A stretch of DNA of 64,000 bases, from NCBI GenBank assembly GCA_963813435.1, contig CAWEYY010000003.1, positions 1,530,957 to 1,594,956 on the forward strand, in the 5' to 3' direction. Position 1 is the first letter of the stretch. Every line of letters begins with the position of its first letter. A model generated the notes under the pieces. That model was given only the letters and a program-made list of their open reading frames with translations. It was not told where the DNA came from and did not search any database. Source of the DNA: AC-32 sp963813435 (GTDB lineage: Bacteria; Actinomycetota; Thermoleophilia; Gaiellales; Gaiellaceae). Positions 19,362-27,545 of this stretch are shown piece after piece. A program made the translations under genes and the position numbers.

Positions 19362-19939
19362 CTGGCGACCCCGCGGATCTCGTAGGCGGGCGGCACGCCT
19401 GCCTTGATCTTCTCCTGGAGCCTGACGATCCCCTCGACGAGCGCCTCCGGCCTCGGCGGGCAGCCGGGAACGTGGATGTCGACGGCGACGATCTTGTCGA
19501 CGCCCTGCAGGACCGCGTAGTTGTTGAACATCCCGCCCGAGCTCGCGCATGCGCCCATCGCGATCACCCACTTCGGCTCGAGCATCTGGTCGTAGATCTG
19601 GCGCAGCGGCGCGGCCATCTTGTGTGCAACCCGTCCCGAGACGATCAGCAGGTCGGCCTGGCGCGGCGAGGAGCGGAAGACCTCGGCGCCGAAGCGAGCG
19701 ATGTCGTAGCGCGCGGAGACGATCGACATCATCTCGATCGCGCAGCACGCGAGGCCGAACGTGTCCGGCCAGATCGAGCTGCCCTGCGCCCAGGTGACGG
19801 CCTTCTTGACGGTCGTCAGTCCGAGCTTGTCCTCGAGCTCGCCGAGCTCGTCCTCGAAGACGCCAGGGCCCTTTCCCTTCCAGAGCACGCGCTCGGAGTT
19901 CAGCCCGTAGTCGGCCAGGCGCCTCTGATTCTTCTTCAT
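19358..19939 (-). CDS. nuoB: NADH-quinone oxidoreductase subunit B (N2 cluster)
   Basis: The 193-aa subunit carries the ligands of terminal cluster N2: the adjacent cysteines in FGLACCAIEMM (65-66), GACASSGGMF (131) and VPGCPPRPEAL (160). It hands electrons to quinone. ATG at 19939 forms ATGA with the nuoA stop; a TTG six bases earlier is less likely. Confidence 0.97.
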   Translation of the reverse strand: MKKNQRRLADYGLNSERVLWKGKGPGVFEDELGELEDKLGLTTVKKAVTWAQGSSIWPDTFGLACCAIEMMSIVSARYDIARFGAEVFRSSPRQADLLIVSGRVAHKMAAPLRQIYDQMLEPKWVIAMGACASSGGMFNNYAVLQGVDKIVAVDIHVPGCPPRPEALVEGIVRLQEKIKAGVPPAYEIRGVAS

Positions 19940-20298
19940 TGCCAATTCAGGGCCCCCTTGCGCCAGATATAGATGTAGGCGACCGCGAGGATCGCGAGGA
20001 AGAAGAGGAACTCGAAGAACGCGAACCAGGCGAGGTCCTTCAGGATCACCGCGAGCGGGTAGAGGAACACGATCTCGATGTCGAAGACGATGAAGAGCAT
20101 CGCCGTTAGGTAGAAGCTGACGGTGAAGCGGTTCTGGTTCGGCGGGCCCTTGGAGACGCCCGACTCGAACGGGATCGTGCGCGCACGGGTCCGCCTGCGA
20201 GGCCGCGTGGCGAACACGAATGACATGGTCACCATGGAGACTGGAATCGCGAGTGCGAACACCCCGTAGATGAGGAAGGCCAACCAGCTGTCAAGCAC
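19936..20298 (-). CDS. nuoA: NADH-quinone oxidoreductase subunit A
   Basis: First gene of the nuo operon. The 120-aa product has three helices and the loop signature PFESGVSKGPPNQNRFTVSFYLTAMLFIVFDIEIVFLYPLAV with the conserved acidic cluster. The start is GTG preceded by GGGAGGA at ideal spacing. The 148-bp gap to the divergent IscA-type gene must hold both promoters; I see no strong -35/-10 pair for nuo there. Confidence 0.96.
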   Translation of the reverse strand: MLDSWLAFLIYGVFALAIPVSMVTMSFVFATRPRRRTRARTIPFESGVSKGPPNQNRFTVSFYLTAMLFIVFDIEIVFLYPLAVILKDLAWFAFFEFLFFLAILAVAYIYIWRKGALNWQ

Positions 20299-20446
20299 CG
20301 CGATCCTCCCGTGTCGAGCGAGCCGGAACTTAGCACTTCGCCGAGACTCACGAGCAAGGAGGAAAACGGCTCAACCAAGCGTGAGGCAGCTGTTACAAGC
20401 TCATGCTCCCGAAGGGTGATTCGGGCAGTCGGAGGACGTTGCTACG

Positions 20447-20854
20447 ATGAGCGCGATGGAGATCACCGAACGCCCGGCGACCCTTGTCGCGCTCACCGAG
20501 AGCGCGGCCGCCAAGATCACCGACCTGATGTCCGAGGAGCCGGAGGGCGAGGCCGCGGTCCTGCGCATCGCCGTTCAGGGCGGCGGCTGCTCTGGCTTCC
20601 AGTACGCGCTCGGCTTCGATCGCGGCCCGCAGGAAGGCGACCACGAGCTCCAGAGCTACGGGGTTCCCGTCGTGGTCGACCCGTTCAGCGCGCCCTACCT
20701 GGCCGGCACGGAGATCGACTGGGTCGAGGGCCTGCAGGCGGGCTTTGCGATCAACAACCCGAACGTCTCCGGCTCGTGCGGCTGCGGCCACTCCTTCCAG
20801 GTGGAGGAGGGCGACAGCCCCGAGGACGCCGCCGGCTGCGGCTCCTGTCACTAG
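20447..20854 (+). CDS. A-type Fe-S carrier (IscA/ErpA/HesB family)
   Basis: The 135-aa product has the three invariant cysteines: GGGCSGFQYAL (Cys48) and GSCGCGHSF (Cys111 and Cys113). It is expected to carry or transfer Fe-S clusters in the cytoplasm. A C-terminal tail ends in CGSCH, an extra CxxC. ATG is preceded by GGAGGA. Its position, divergent from the Fe-S-rich complex I operon, fits a role in cluster delivery, though that link is inference. Confidence 0.92.
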   Translation: MSAMEITERPATLVALTESAAAKITDLMSEEPEGEAAVLRIAVQGGGCSGFQYALGFDRGPQEGDHELQSYGVPVVVDPFSAPYLAGTEIDWVEGLQAGFAINNPNVSGSCGCGHSFQVEEGDSPEDAAGCGSCH

Positions 20855-20878
20855 ACGGCGTCCGGCCTCCAACGCCGT
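20855..20878 (+). terminator. Weak hairpin after the IscA-type gene
   Basis: ACGGCGT pairs with ACGCCGT across a 10-nt loop just after the stop. There is no T-run. It may be a weak terminator before the next small gene, which has its own AAGGAG site. Confidence 0.3.
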
Positions 20879-20924
20879 AGCGCGGCGCCGGGCAGAATCT
20901 CCTCACCCGTCAAAGGAGCGCCCG

Positions 20925-21218
20925 ATGTACGCACTCGTTGGTCGCGTCGAGATCAAGCCGGGCCACGAAGAGGAGACCGCCTCGATGGCGCGCGAGCACG
21001 GTCCAGGCCTGGTCGGAGGCATGTCCGGCAGCAAGAGCGCCTACTGGGCTCGCGCCGTCGACGGTGGCGACAAGCTGATTCAGTATTCGCTCTGGTTGTT
21101 CGAGACAGAGGAGGATGCGCGGGCGGCCGAGACCGTCTTCGGCTCGCTGCGGGATATGCCCGAAGCGCCCGCCGTCTTCGTGAGCGCCGAGGTTTGCGAA
21201 GTCATCGCCCAGATGTAA
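20925..21218 (+). CDS. Small antibiotic-biosynthesis-monooxygenase-like protein (ABM fold)
   Basis: The 97-aa product, starting MYALVGRVEIKPGHEEETASM, alternates strands and helices like the dimeric alpha-beta barrel of ABM and YciI-type proteins, with YSLWLFETEEDARAAETVFGSL in the second half. Such proteins are small oxygenases or degradative enzymes. ATG follows AAGGAG at good spacing. The fold is likely; the reaction is unknown. Confidence 0.65.
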   Translation: MYALVGRVEIKPGHEEETASMAREHGPGLVGGMSGSKSAYWARAVDGGDKLIQYSLWLFETEEDARAAETVFGSLRDMPEAPAVFVSAEVCEVIAQM

Positions 21219-21265
21219 CGCGTCGCGGTCGGCTCCGAGGAGGCCGTGGTTAGCATGCCGATCGC

Positions 21266-22276
21266 GTGAGCGCTAACGGCGTCGTCGACATCATGATCCT
21301 GGGCGCGGGCCCGACCGGGCTCGCCGCCGCCTACTACGCCGGTCACCGGGACGCATCAGTCCGGATCGTCGAGAGCCTCGAGCAGCTCGGCGGCCAGGTC
21401 GCCGCGGTGTACCCCGAGAAGCACGTCTACGACGTCGCCGGCCATCCGAAGATCATGGGCACGAAGCTGATCGAGCTCTGTGCCGAGCAGGGCCTGCAGT
21501 ACGGGCCCGACGTCCGGCTCGGCGAGGAGGTGCAGACGCTCGAGCGCGTGAGCGAGAACGGCGAGGAGCTGCTCTCGGTCGGCACCGACAAGGGCGGCCC
21601 CTATCTCTCGCGGGCGATGATCATCACGGCGGGTCACGGCGCCTTTGAGCCACGCAAGCTCGGCGTCGACGGGATCGACGAGTGGGAGGGCAAGGGTCTC
21701 CACTACTTCGTGCGCGAGAAGGCGGTCTTCGACGGCCTGACGTGCGTGATCGTCGGCGGCGGAGACTCGGCGCTCGACTGGACGCTCGGACTCCAGGACA
21801 CGGCCAGCCCGCCGATCGCACTCGTCCACCGCCGCGACAGCTTCCGCGCGCTGGAGTCGTCGGTCAACGAGGCGCGCGCGCTCGAGGGCGAGGGCCGCGT
21901 CCGGATCATGACGCCGTGCGAGGTGCGCGACGTCCACGGCGATGGGAGCATCAAGGCGGTCACGATCGAGAACACGAAGACCGGCGAGAGCGAGCAGGTC
22001 GACTGCCAGGCGCTGATCACGCTTCTCGGCTTCCACTCCCACCTCGGCGCGATCGCGGAGTGGGGCCTCGAGCTCGAAGGCAAGCGCCAGATCAGGATCG
22101 AGCCGACGACCTGCGAGACGAGCATCCCTGGCGTCTACGCCGCGGGCGACGTTGCCGGCTACCCGGGCAAGATCACCCTGATCACGATCGGCATGGGCGA
22201 GGCCGCGATCGCCGCCAACAACGCCGTCGCCCAGATCCGCGGCGAGAAGGTCCAGCCGAAGTACTCGACCGACTAG
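21266..22276 (+). CDS. Ferredoxin--NADP reductase, thioredoxin-reductase-like (FNR type 2)
   Basis: The 336-aa flavoprotein has an N-terminal FAD motif (ILGAGPTGLAAAYYAG), the NADPH motif (IVGGGDSALDWTLGL) and the second FAD motif (GVYAAGDVAGYPGKITLITIGMGEAAIAANNAV). The CxxC redox pair of thioredoxin reductases is absent, and the HRRDSFRA segment and length match YumC-type ferredoxin-NADP reductases. It would exchange electrons between NADPH and ferredoxin in the cytoplasm. GTG start with only a modest upstream site. Confidence 0.88.
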   Translation: MSANGVVDIMILGAGPTGLAAAYYAGHRDASVRIVESLEQLGGQVAAVYPEKHVYDVAGHPKIMGTKLIELCAEQGLQYGPDVRLGEEVQTLERVSENGEELLSVGTDKGGPYLSRAMIITAGHGAFEPRKLGVDGIDEWEGKGLHYFVREKAVFDGLTCVIVGGGDSALDWTLGLQDTASPPIALVHRRDSFRALESSVNEARALEGEGRVRIMTPCEVRDVHGDGSIKAVTIENTKTGESEQVDCQALITLLGFHSHLGAIAEWGLELEGKRQIRIEPTTCETSIPGVYAAGDVAGYPGKITLITIGMGEAAIAANNAVAQIRGEKVQPKYSTD

Positions 22277-22433
22277 CGGAGCTGTTGGCCAACGGCTCGG
22301 CAAGGCCGCGGTGTGTTGGACGGCCGCACCGGCCAAGCCGGTACGGCCTCCAGGTCGGCATCGCAAGCGACGCCTTGGCCGACTAGATCGAGCGCTCAAG
22401 CCTTCCCCCGGTCGAGACGATGTTGATCGTGAG
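22277..22433 (+). other. Intergenic region with several GC hairpins
   Basis: This 157-bp gap contains ACCGG-CCAAG-CCGGT (about 22329-22343), a GTCGGC/GCCGAC pair around 22353-22382 and a GGCCGC-rich stretch, a denser set of inverted repeats than usual here. It could be a leader or terminator region for the zinc-ribbon/fumC pair. No known riboswitch consensus recognised. Confidence 0.35.
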
Positions 22434-22631
22434 ATGGCGCACTTTCAGGTCGAATGCCTCCGCTGCGGCGAAGCGCGGCTCGTGCAGCAAACGTCGCGCG
22501 ATCGCGTCGACGGGGGCGAGTGCCCGCGGTGCGGGTACGTCGGCTGGGCGCCGTCGCTGACGCTCGACGAGGCGCTCCGCAGGCGCCTGCGGATCCGCCC
22601 GCCGGAGAGCCGCCGGCTCCACGCCGCCTGA
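22434..22631 (+). CDS. Small zinc ribbon protein
   Basis: The 65-aa product reads FQVECLRCGEARLVQQ then GGECPRCGYVGWAPS, two CxxC knuckles that form one zinc ribbon, followed by a basic helix (EALRRRLRIRPPESRRL). Such proteins often bind nucleic acid or act as adaptors. It lies 15 bp before fumC and may be co-transcribed with it. Confidence 0.7.
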   Translation: MAHFQVECLRCGEARLVQQTSRDRVDGGECPRCGYVGWAPSLTLDEALRRRLRIRPPESRRLHAA

Positions 22632-22646
22632 GTACACTCGCATCTC

Positions 22647-23972
22647 GTGGCAACGGAAGCGCAGCACGAGCTGTGGGGTGCGGAGACGCGCAAGGCAGTC
22701 GAGAACTTTCCCGTCTCTGGTGAGCCGATCCCGGCTCCGGTCGCACGCTGGCTCGGGCGCATCAAGGCCGCCGCCGCGCGGGTGAACGCCGAGCTCGGGC
22801 TGCTCGACGCAGACAAGGCCGAGCGGATCGCGGCGGCGGGCGACCGCGTCGCCTCTGGCGAGCTCGACGACCAGTTTCCGATCGACGTCTTCCAGACCGG
22901 CTCGGGCACCTCCTCGAACATGAACGCCAACGAGGTGCTCGCCGCCCTCGCCGGCGACGACGTGCACGCGAACGACGACGTGAACATGGGCCAGTCGTCG
23001 AACGACGTCTTCCCGTCGGCTGTCCATCTCGCCGCGCTCGACCAGATCACCTCCGACCTCCGTCCAGCGCTCGACGGCCTCGCCGCGGCGCTCGAGGCGA
23101 AGGCGCGCGAGTTCGAGGACGTCGTCAAGTCCGGGCGCACGCACTGGATGGATGCCGTGCCCGTGACGCTCGGCCAGGAGTTCGCGGGCTACGCGGCCCA
23201 GGTGCGGCAGGGGATCGCGCGGGTCGATGACGCCCTTCCGCGGCTCGGCCAGATCCCGCTCGGCGGCACCGCCGTCGGCACCGGCCTCAACACGCACCCG
23301 GAGTTCGCCTCGCGCGTGCGCGCGCGACTGCATGAGGAGACCGGGCTCGAGATCTCGGCGCCGGCCGACGCGTTCGAGGCCCAGGCCGCCCGCGACGCTC
23401 TCGTCGAGACCTCCGGAGCGCTGAAGACCGTCGCGGTGTCGCTGACCAAGATCGCGAACGACATCCGCTATCTCGGCTCCGGCCCGCGCGCGGGCCTTGG
23501 CGAGCTCGTCCTCCCCGAGCTGCAGAAAGGGAGCTCGATCATGCCCGGCAAGGTCAACCCGGTCATCCCCGAGGTCGTGACGCAGGTTGCGGCCCAGGTG
23601 ATCGGCAACGACGCGGCGATCACGGTCGGCGGCCTGCAGGGGCACTTCGAGCTAAACGTCTTCGTGCCGCTCCTCGCCCGCAACCTGTTCGACTCGATCA
23701 CGCTCCTCGCGAGCGCCTCACGGCTGTTCGCCGAGAAGTGCATCGAGGGGATCGAGGCGAACCGCGAGACCTGCGAGCGGTACGCGGAGCTGACCCTCTC
23801 GGCGGCGACCGCGCTCAACCCCTTCATCGGCTACGACAAGGCGACCGAGATCGTCCAGGAGGCGGCCTCGTCGGGCCGCTCCCTGCGCGAGGTGGCGCGC
23901 GACGCCGGTGTCGACGAGGCCGTCCTCGACGAGGCGTTGGACTACCGCAAGATGGCTCGTCCGCACGACTAA
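22647..23972 (+). CDS. fumC: Class II fumarate hydratase
   Basis: The 441-aa product has FQTGSGTSSNMNANEVLA, the HANDDVNMGQSSNDVFPSAVHLA substrate loop, SGRTHWMDAVPVTLGQEFAGY and the superfamily signature GSSIMPGKVNPVIPEVV with the mobile catalytic serine. It interconverts fumarate and malate in the TCA cycle. Length and motifs are complete. The start is GTG. Confidence 0.95.
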   Translation: MATEAQHELWGAETRKAVENFPVSGEPIPAPVARWLGRIKAAAARVNAELGLLDADKAERIAAAGDRVASGELDDQFPIDVFQTGSGTSSNMNANEVLAALAGDDVHANDDVNMGQSSNDVFPSAVHLAALDQITSDLRPALDGLAAALEAKAREFEDVVKSGRTHWMDAVPVTLGQEFAGYAAQVRQGIARVDDALPRLGQIPLGGTAVGTGLNTHPEFASRVRARLHEETGLEISAPADAFEAQAARDALVETSGALKTVAVSLTKIANDIRYLGSGPRAGLGELVLPELQKGSSIMPGKVNPVIPEVVTQVAAQVIGNDAAITVGGLQGHFELNVFVPLLARNLFDSITLLASASRLFAEKCIEGIEANRETCERYAELTLSAATALNPFIGYDKATEIVQEAASSGRSLREVARDAGVDEAVLDEALDYRKMARPHD

Positions 23973-24002
23973 CAGGCGCTCCTTCCCGTACGTATCGAAA
24001 AC

Positions 24003-24031
24003 TTGACTAGCCGGCCCGAGTGTCGGAAAAT
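24003..24031 (+). promoter_or_regulatory. Sigma-70-like promoter with a dyad over the -10
   Basis: TTGACT (24003-24008), a 17-bp spacer and GAAAAT (24026-24031) give a plausible housekeeping promoter 115 bp before the lipoprotein gene. GTCGG-AAAAT-CCGAC (24022-24036) forms a 5-bp dyad across the -10, a possible operator. Confidence 0.45.
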
Positions 24032-24147
24032 CCGACGGCTGGGTCGCGGGCTGTCGAGTTCTGCCCGCGAGGGATCGAACGATTCGGGGAGAGAAGAGAG
24101 CCGGCGACCCTGCTCGGCCGACGCGTTTCGTTTGCGATGCTGCCGTC

Positions 24148-24726
24148 ATGGTCGTACGCGTACTCGCAGCCGTGGCCTGCTCGACGACGGTCGTGCTAGC
24201 TGGCTGCGGCTCGTCGGGAGCGAAGATCCCGACTTCGAAGCTGTCGAAGCTCGTGCTCCAGCCCGCCGATCTGCCAAAGGGTTTCACGCCGTTCTACGTG
24301 GGACACCAACTCTCCGTCGACCAGCCCGGGACCCGGAGCGACCCGCGGCGGTTCGGGCGCAAGGGCGGGTGGATCGGCAGGTACCGTCGCGGGGGCACGG
24401 CGCAGACCAAGGGGCCACTCGTCGTCGCCTCGCGGGCCGATCTGTTCCAGGACTCGAGCGGCGCCCAGCGCGAGCTCGAGCTCAGCCGCCGTCAGCTGAT
24501 GAATCCTTCGGCGAGGCGTGTCCGTGTGGGCGAGCTCGGCGATCAGGCCTTCGGCGTCACGGTCCTCCAGCCGGGCAGTGTCGCCATTCGCAACTACGCG
24601 ATCGTGTGGCGTGAAGCGAACGCGACCGCCGAGCTGGAGCTCACCGGCTTCGAGGGCGGGCTCACCCTCTCGAATGCGCTCTCGCTTGCGCGCAAGCAGG
24701 AGGCGCGTCTCCGGGCCGCCGCTTAG
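24148..24726 (+). CDS. Predicted lipoprotein, function unknown
   Basis: The 192-aa product has a short signal peptide ending in the lipobox VLAGC (Cys20), so it is probably lipid-anchored on the outer face of the membrane. The mature part starts GSSGAKIPTSKLSKLVLQPADLPKGF, a LppX/PknH-like 'PADLPKGF' opening common in actinobacterial lipoproteins, and later reads GELGDQAFGVTVLQPGSVAIRNYAIVWREANATAELEL. No enzymatic motif is visible. Confidence 0.75.
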   Translation: MVVRVLAAVACSTTVVLAGCGSSGAKIPTSKLSKLVLQPADLPKGFTPFYVGHQLSVDQPGTRSDPRRFGRKGGWIGRYRRGGTAQTKGPLVVASRADLFQDSSGAQRELELSRRQLMNPSARRVRVGELGDQAFGVTVLQPGSVAIRNYAIVWREANATAELELTGFEGGLTLSNALSLARKQEARLRAAA

Positions 24727-25050
24727 TAGGCCTAGCCGATCACGGGGGCGGCAAGCAGGCCCTGGGAAGCGGTCTTTTCGGTCGCTTACGATGACGGTGT
24801 CCCGGCAAGGCCCCGACGCAGGGATCCTTACCGCGGTGTGTCGTCACCTTCGCAGGCCGGAGGTTCGACGAGCTCTGCGCGACTGACCCGGAGATCGACA
24901 GGCTGAGGAGGGCGACGAGCAACAGCCACAAGACGACGGCCATCGTCGTCAAGTATGCCACCATGGCTCTCCATCGCCGTGCAAGGCGCTTCGACGCGGC
25001 GTATAGTCGGCGCCGCGTGCCGGTGGGAGCCGGCACAGAAAGGGGGAGAA
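24727..25050. other. 324-bp region, no firm gene; one weak minus-strand reading frame
   Basis: On the minus strand, ATG at 24964 opens 74 codons to 24740 with one clear membrane segment (AVVLWLLLVALLSLSISGSV) and a basic tail. It has no ribosome site and no family, so it is noted only. The plus strand ends in GGGGGAG, which serves the next gene. Confidence 0.3.
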
Positions 25051-27297
25051 GTGAGGAGAGCACTCGCAGTGTTTCTACCCCTCGCCGCCCTCGCTGCGAT
25101 CACGGTCATGTGGGCAGGAACCGCATCGGCCGTCGAAGGTCCGCCGTGGGCGAACGAGGACGAAGACACGACTGCGATCTCGGGAGCGCTGGAGTACCAG
25201 GACTTCAACAGTCTCGGCAATGCGATCACCGAGTGTCCGCAGGCCGGCCTCAAAGGAGGCAACCCGAAGCCGCTCCGGCAGCTCGCGCAGGACGAGGTCG
25301 AGAAGAAGAGCGACACGGGAAGCAATATCCGGGCGAACCAGGACTACTCCTGCATGCCGCAGGACGAGACCGCGCTCGACATCAATCCCCAGGAGAAGAG
25401 CAACGTTCTCGGCGGGGCGAACGACTACCGCCTCGGATGGGGGACCTCGGGCTTCTACGCCTCGACGGACAACGGCAACCACTGGTACGACGGCATCATC
25501 CCGTTCCCGTCCCTACCGTCCGGCGACAACCTCGACGGGGGAGGCGATCCCTCGATCGTCTACGACCGGCAGGGGATCGCCTACTACGCCGACATCAACT
25601 TCAACCGCACCGACGACACGAGCGGCGTCTGGGTGAGCCGTTCGACGAACGGCGGGTTCACCTGGTCGCGGCCGTGCGTCGCGATCGGCACCACCGATGC
25701 CAATGCCGTGTGCGGCGGCCCCGGCGATCCACGCCAGCCGGGTGATGGCACCGTCAACTTCATTCAGGACAATGATGCGGTCCTGAACGGGAGCGTGGCG
25801 GCCAACGACAAGGAGTGGATCTCGGCCGGACCAAGGCCCGCGGGGGTCAGCCCCCAGTGCTTCGGTCCGATTAGCCGCAGCCCGATCGCCTGCAACGTCA
25901 ATCAGGTCGGAAGCGACCGTCTCTATGTCACCTATTCGCTCTTCTCGGCAACCGGGTCGGCGCAGATCTACCTGAGCTACTCGGACGACCGCGGCCATTC
26001 CTGGTCGCAGCCGAAGGTGATCAACGGTTCGGGCGCGTTCTGCGCGTCAGGCGGACGTCCTGGCAACGAGTGTGCCGACAACCAGGGTTCCGAGACGACG
26101 GTCAACCCGACGACGGGCGAGCTCTGGGTCGGCTTCATAAACGGCGACACGACCGATGAGGACCAGTACCTCGTCGTCAACTCCAAGGATGGAGCGCAGA
26201 CGTTCACGAACCCCTCCCGCGTCGACACGCTCTACGACGTGAACGAGCCTCGCGGTGTCAACGGTCGCGTCGACTGCGTCGCCCGCGGCCAGGGCTCCAC
26301 GCGAGCGGTGCCGACGAATAGCTGCTTCCGCTTCGACCCGATCATGAACTCGATCGCCGCAGACAAGCGCGGCGGAGCGTTCGCGGACGACCTCTACGTC
26401 GTCCTCGTCGACAACCGAAACGGCACGATCCGCGACTCGAACAACGACGTGTTCTTCTACAAGTCGACAGACGACGGGGTGACGTGGATCGGCCCGACGC
26501 GCGTGAACAACGATCGCTCCGAGACGCCGCCGAACCGCGACTGTGGACGCAATACGAACAGCATCCGCGGGAACTCGGCCGATTGCCCGGAGATGAACTG
26601 GGGCGCCGATCAGTGGTTCCCGTGGGTGACGATCAACACCGACGGCGAGCTCAACGTCACGTTCCACGACCGGCGGCTCGACACCAGCTCGCCCGCCGGC
26701 TCCGGCGCATGGCCGACGAGCAAGACCGAGGTCGGCAACTACCTCGCATGGTTCTGGGGCGCGAGCTGCAAGATCACCTCCACGGCGACGGTCGGGCCGA
26801 GCTCCGCAACCATCCCGGCGGCGGCGAAACAGTGCCTCGCACCGGAGGCGGTCGTGAGTCCGACCGACGTCACCGGATTCAACCCAGGGGCGGGACCCGT
26901 GCCGGGGAACAACCAGAACTCGGCCACGCTCCCGTTCAAGAACCGTCAGGTCTCGGACGTGCCGTCCAACTGGGACTACACGTTCCGGGCGGGGTTGTTC
27001 GGTGGCGATTACACGATGAACGCCACGGGATCGATCAACCCGGACCTGAACAAAAATGGCGACGATCCGAATAGGGACAAGGCCTATGGGCTTTGGACCG
27101 ACGCACGGAACGGCCGCGGCTCAGGTGATCCGACGAGCTTCGAGCCCGGCCGCAATCCGATCTGCGAGCAGTCGGATGTCTTCTTCGACAGCCTCAAGGG
27201 TGACGGGCACGGTCAAAGCCTGAATCTCACGCCGTGGCTCGTCACTCCCTGCCCGCTGGGAATGACCGACAAGCACGACCACGGAGACCACCACTAG
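25051..27297 (+). CDS. Secreted Asp-box (sialidase-like) beta-propeller protein
   Basis: The 748-aa product starts at GTG after GGGGGAGAA. A signal peptide (LAVFLPLAALAAITVMWAGTASA) precedes the mature chain. At least four Asp-box motifs (SxDxGxxW) occur: STDNGNHW, STNGGFTW, SDDRGHSW and STDDGVTW, which mark the blades of BNR/sialidase propellers. Sialidase catalytic residues cannot be confirmed, so it may bind or degrade an extracellular polymer. The last residues are histidine-rich (HDHGDHH), perhaps metal-binding. A strong terminator follows. Confidence 0.85.
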   Translation: MRRALAVFLPLAALAAITVMWAGTASAVEGPPWANEDEDTTAISGALEYQDFNSLGNAITECPQAGLKGGNPKPLRQLAQDEVEKKSDTGSNIRANQDYSCMPQDETALDINPQEKSNVLGGANDYRLGWGTSGFYASTDNGNHWYDGIIPFPSLPSGDNLDGGGDPSIVYDRQGIAYYADINFNRTDDTSGVWVSRSTNGGFTWSRPCVAIGTTDANAVCGGPGDPRQPGDGTVNFIQDNDAVLNGSVAANDKEWISAGPRPAGVSPQCFGPISRSPIACNVNQVGSDRLYVTYSLFSATGSAQIYLSYSDDRGHSWSQPKVINGSGAFCASGGRPGNECADNQGSETTVNPTTGELWVGFINGDTTDEDQYLVVNSKDGAQTFTNPSRVDTLYDVNEPRGVNGRVDCVARGQGSTRAVPTNSCFRFDPIMNSIAADKRGGAFADDLYVVLVDNRNGTIRDSNNDVFFYKSTDDGVTWIGPTRVNNDRSETPPNRDCGRNTNSIRGNSADCPEMNWGADQWFPWVTINTDGELNVTFHDRRLDTSSPAGSGAWPTSKTEVGNYLAWFWGASCKITSTATVGPSSATIPAAAKQCLAPEAVVSPTDVTGFNPGAGPVPGNNQNSATLPFKNRQVSDVPSNWDYTFRAGLFGGDYTMNATGSINPDLNKNGDDPNRDKAYGLWTDARNGRGSGDPTSFEPGRNPICEQSDVFFDSLKGDGHGQSLNLTPWLVTPCPLGMTDKHDHGDHH

Positions 27298-27321
27298 CCC
27301 CGAGTCGAAGACGGACTGACG

Positions 27322-27347
27322 AAAGGGCCGCTCACGGGCGGCCCTTT
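27322..27347 (+). terminator. Intrinsic terminator hairpin
   Basis: AAAGGGCCGC pairs with GCGGCCCTTT over a perfect 10-bp stem with a 6-nt loop, followed by CTATCT, 24 bp after the propeller gene. Confidence 0.75.
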
Positions 27348-27404
27348 CTATCTCCCGGAAAAGGGTGATGGAGGATTGTCGGTCGCCTGCCGAATCTAGA
27401 AGCG

Positions 27405-27545
27405 GTGAAGCGGCCCAGCATTCTTCTTGCTGCGCTCGTCGCAGCGCTTGCGCTAGCGGGAACTGCCAGTGCGTCCGGCAACCCGTTCGGGGTGACCGTG
27501 GTCCGGTTTCAGCACGGGCGGTGCTCGGTGCCGCCCTTGCGGTAG
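27405..27545 (+). pseudogene. Orphan start and signal peptide of a subtilase paralogue
   Basis: GTG at 27405 opens KRPSILLAALVAALALAGTASA, a good signal peptide, then SGNPFGVTVVRFQHG, and shifts out of frame to a stop at 27545. Eighty-nine bases later the intact protease frame repeats the same block, AGSATAAGNPFGVTVVRFQHG. The two nucleotide copies (27477-27517 and 27566-27606) differ mostly at third codon positions, so they are old coding paralogues, not a recent copy. This looks like the 5' end of one protease gene joined to the body of another. Confidence 0.6.

Noticed and set aside
24740..24964. Small minus-strand membrane protein
   Set aside because: Single hydrophobic stretch only, no ribosome site or family; mentioned within the intergenic entry but not called a gene.
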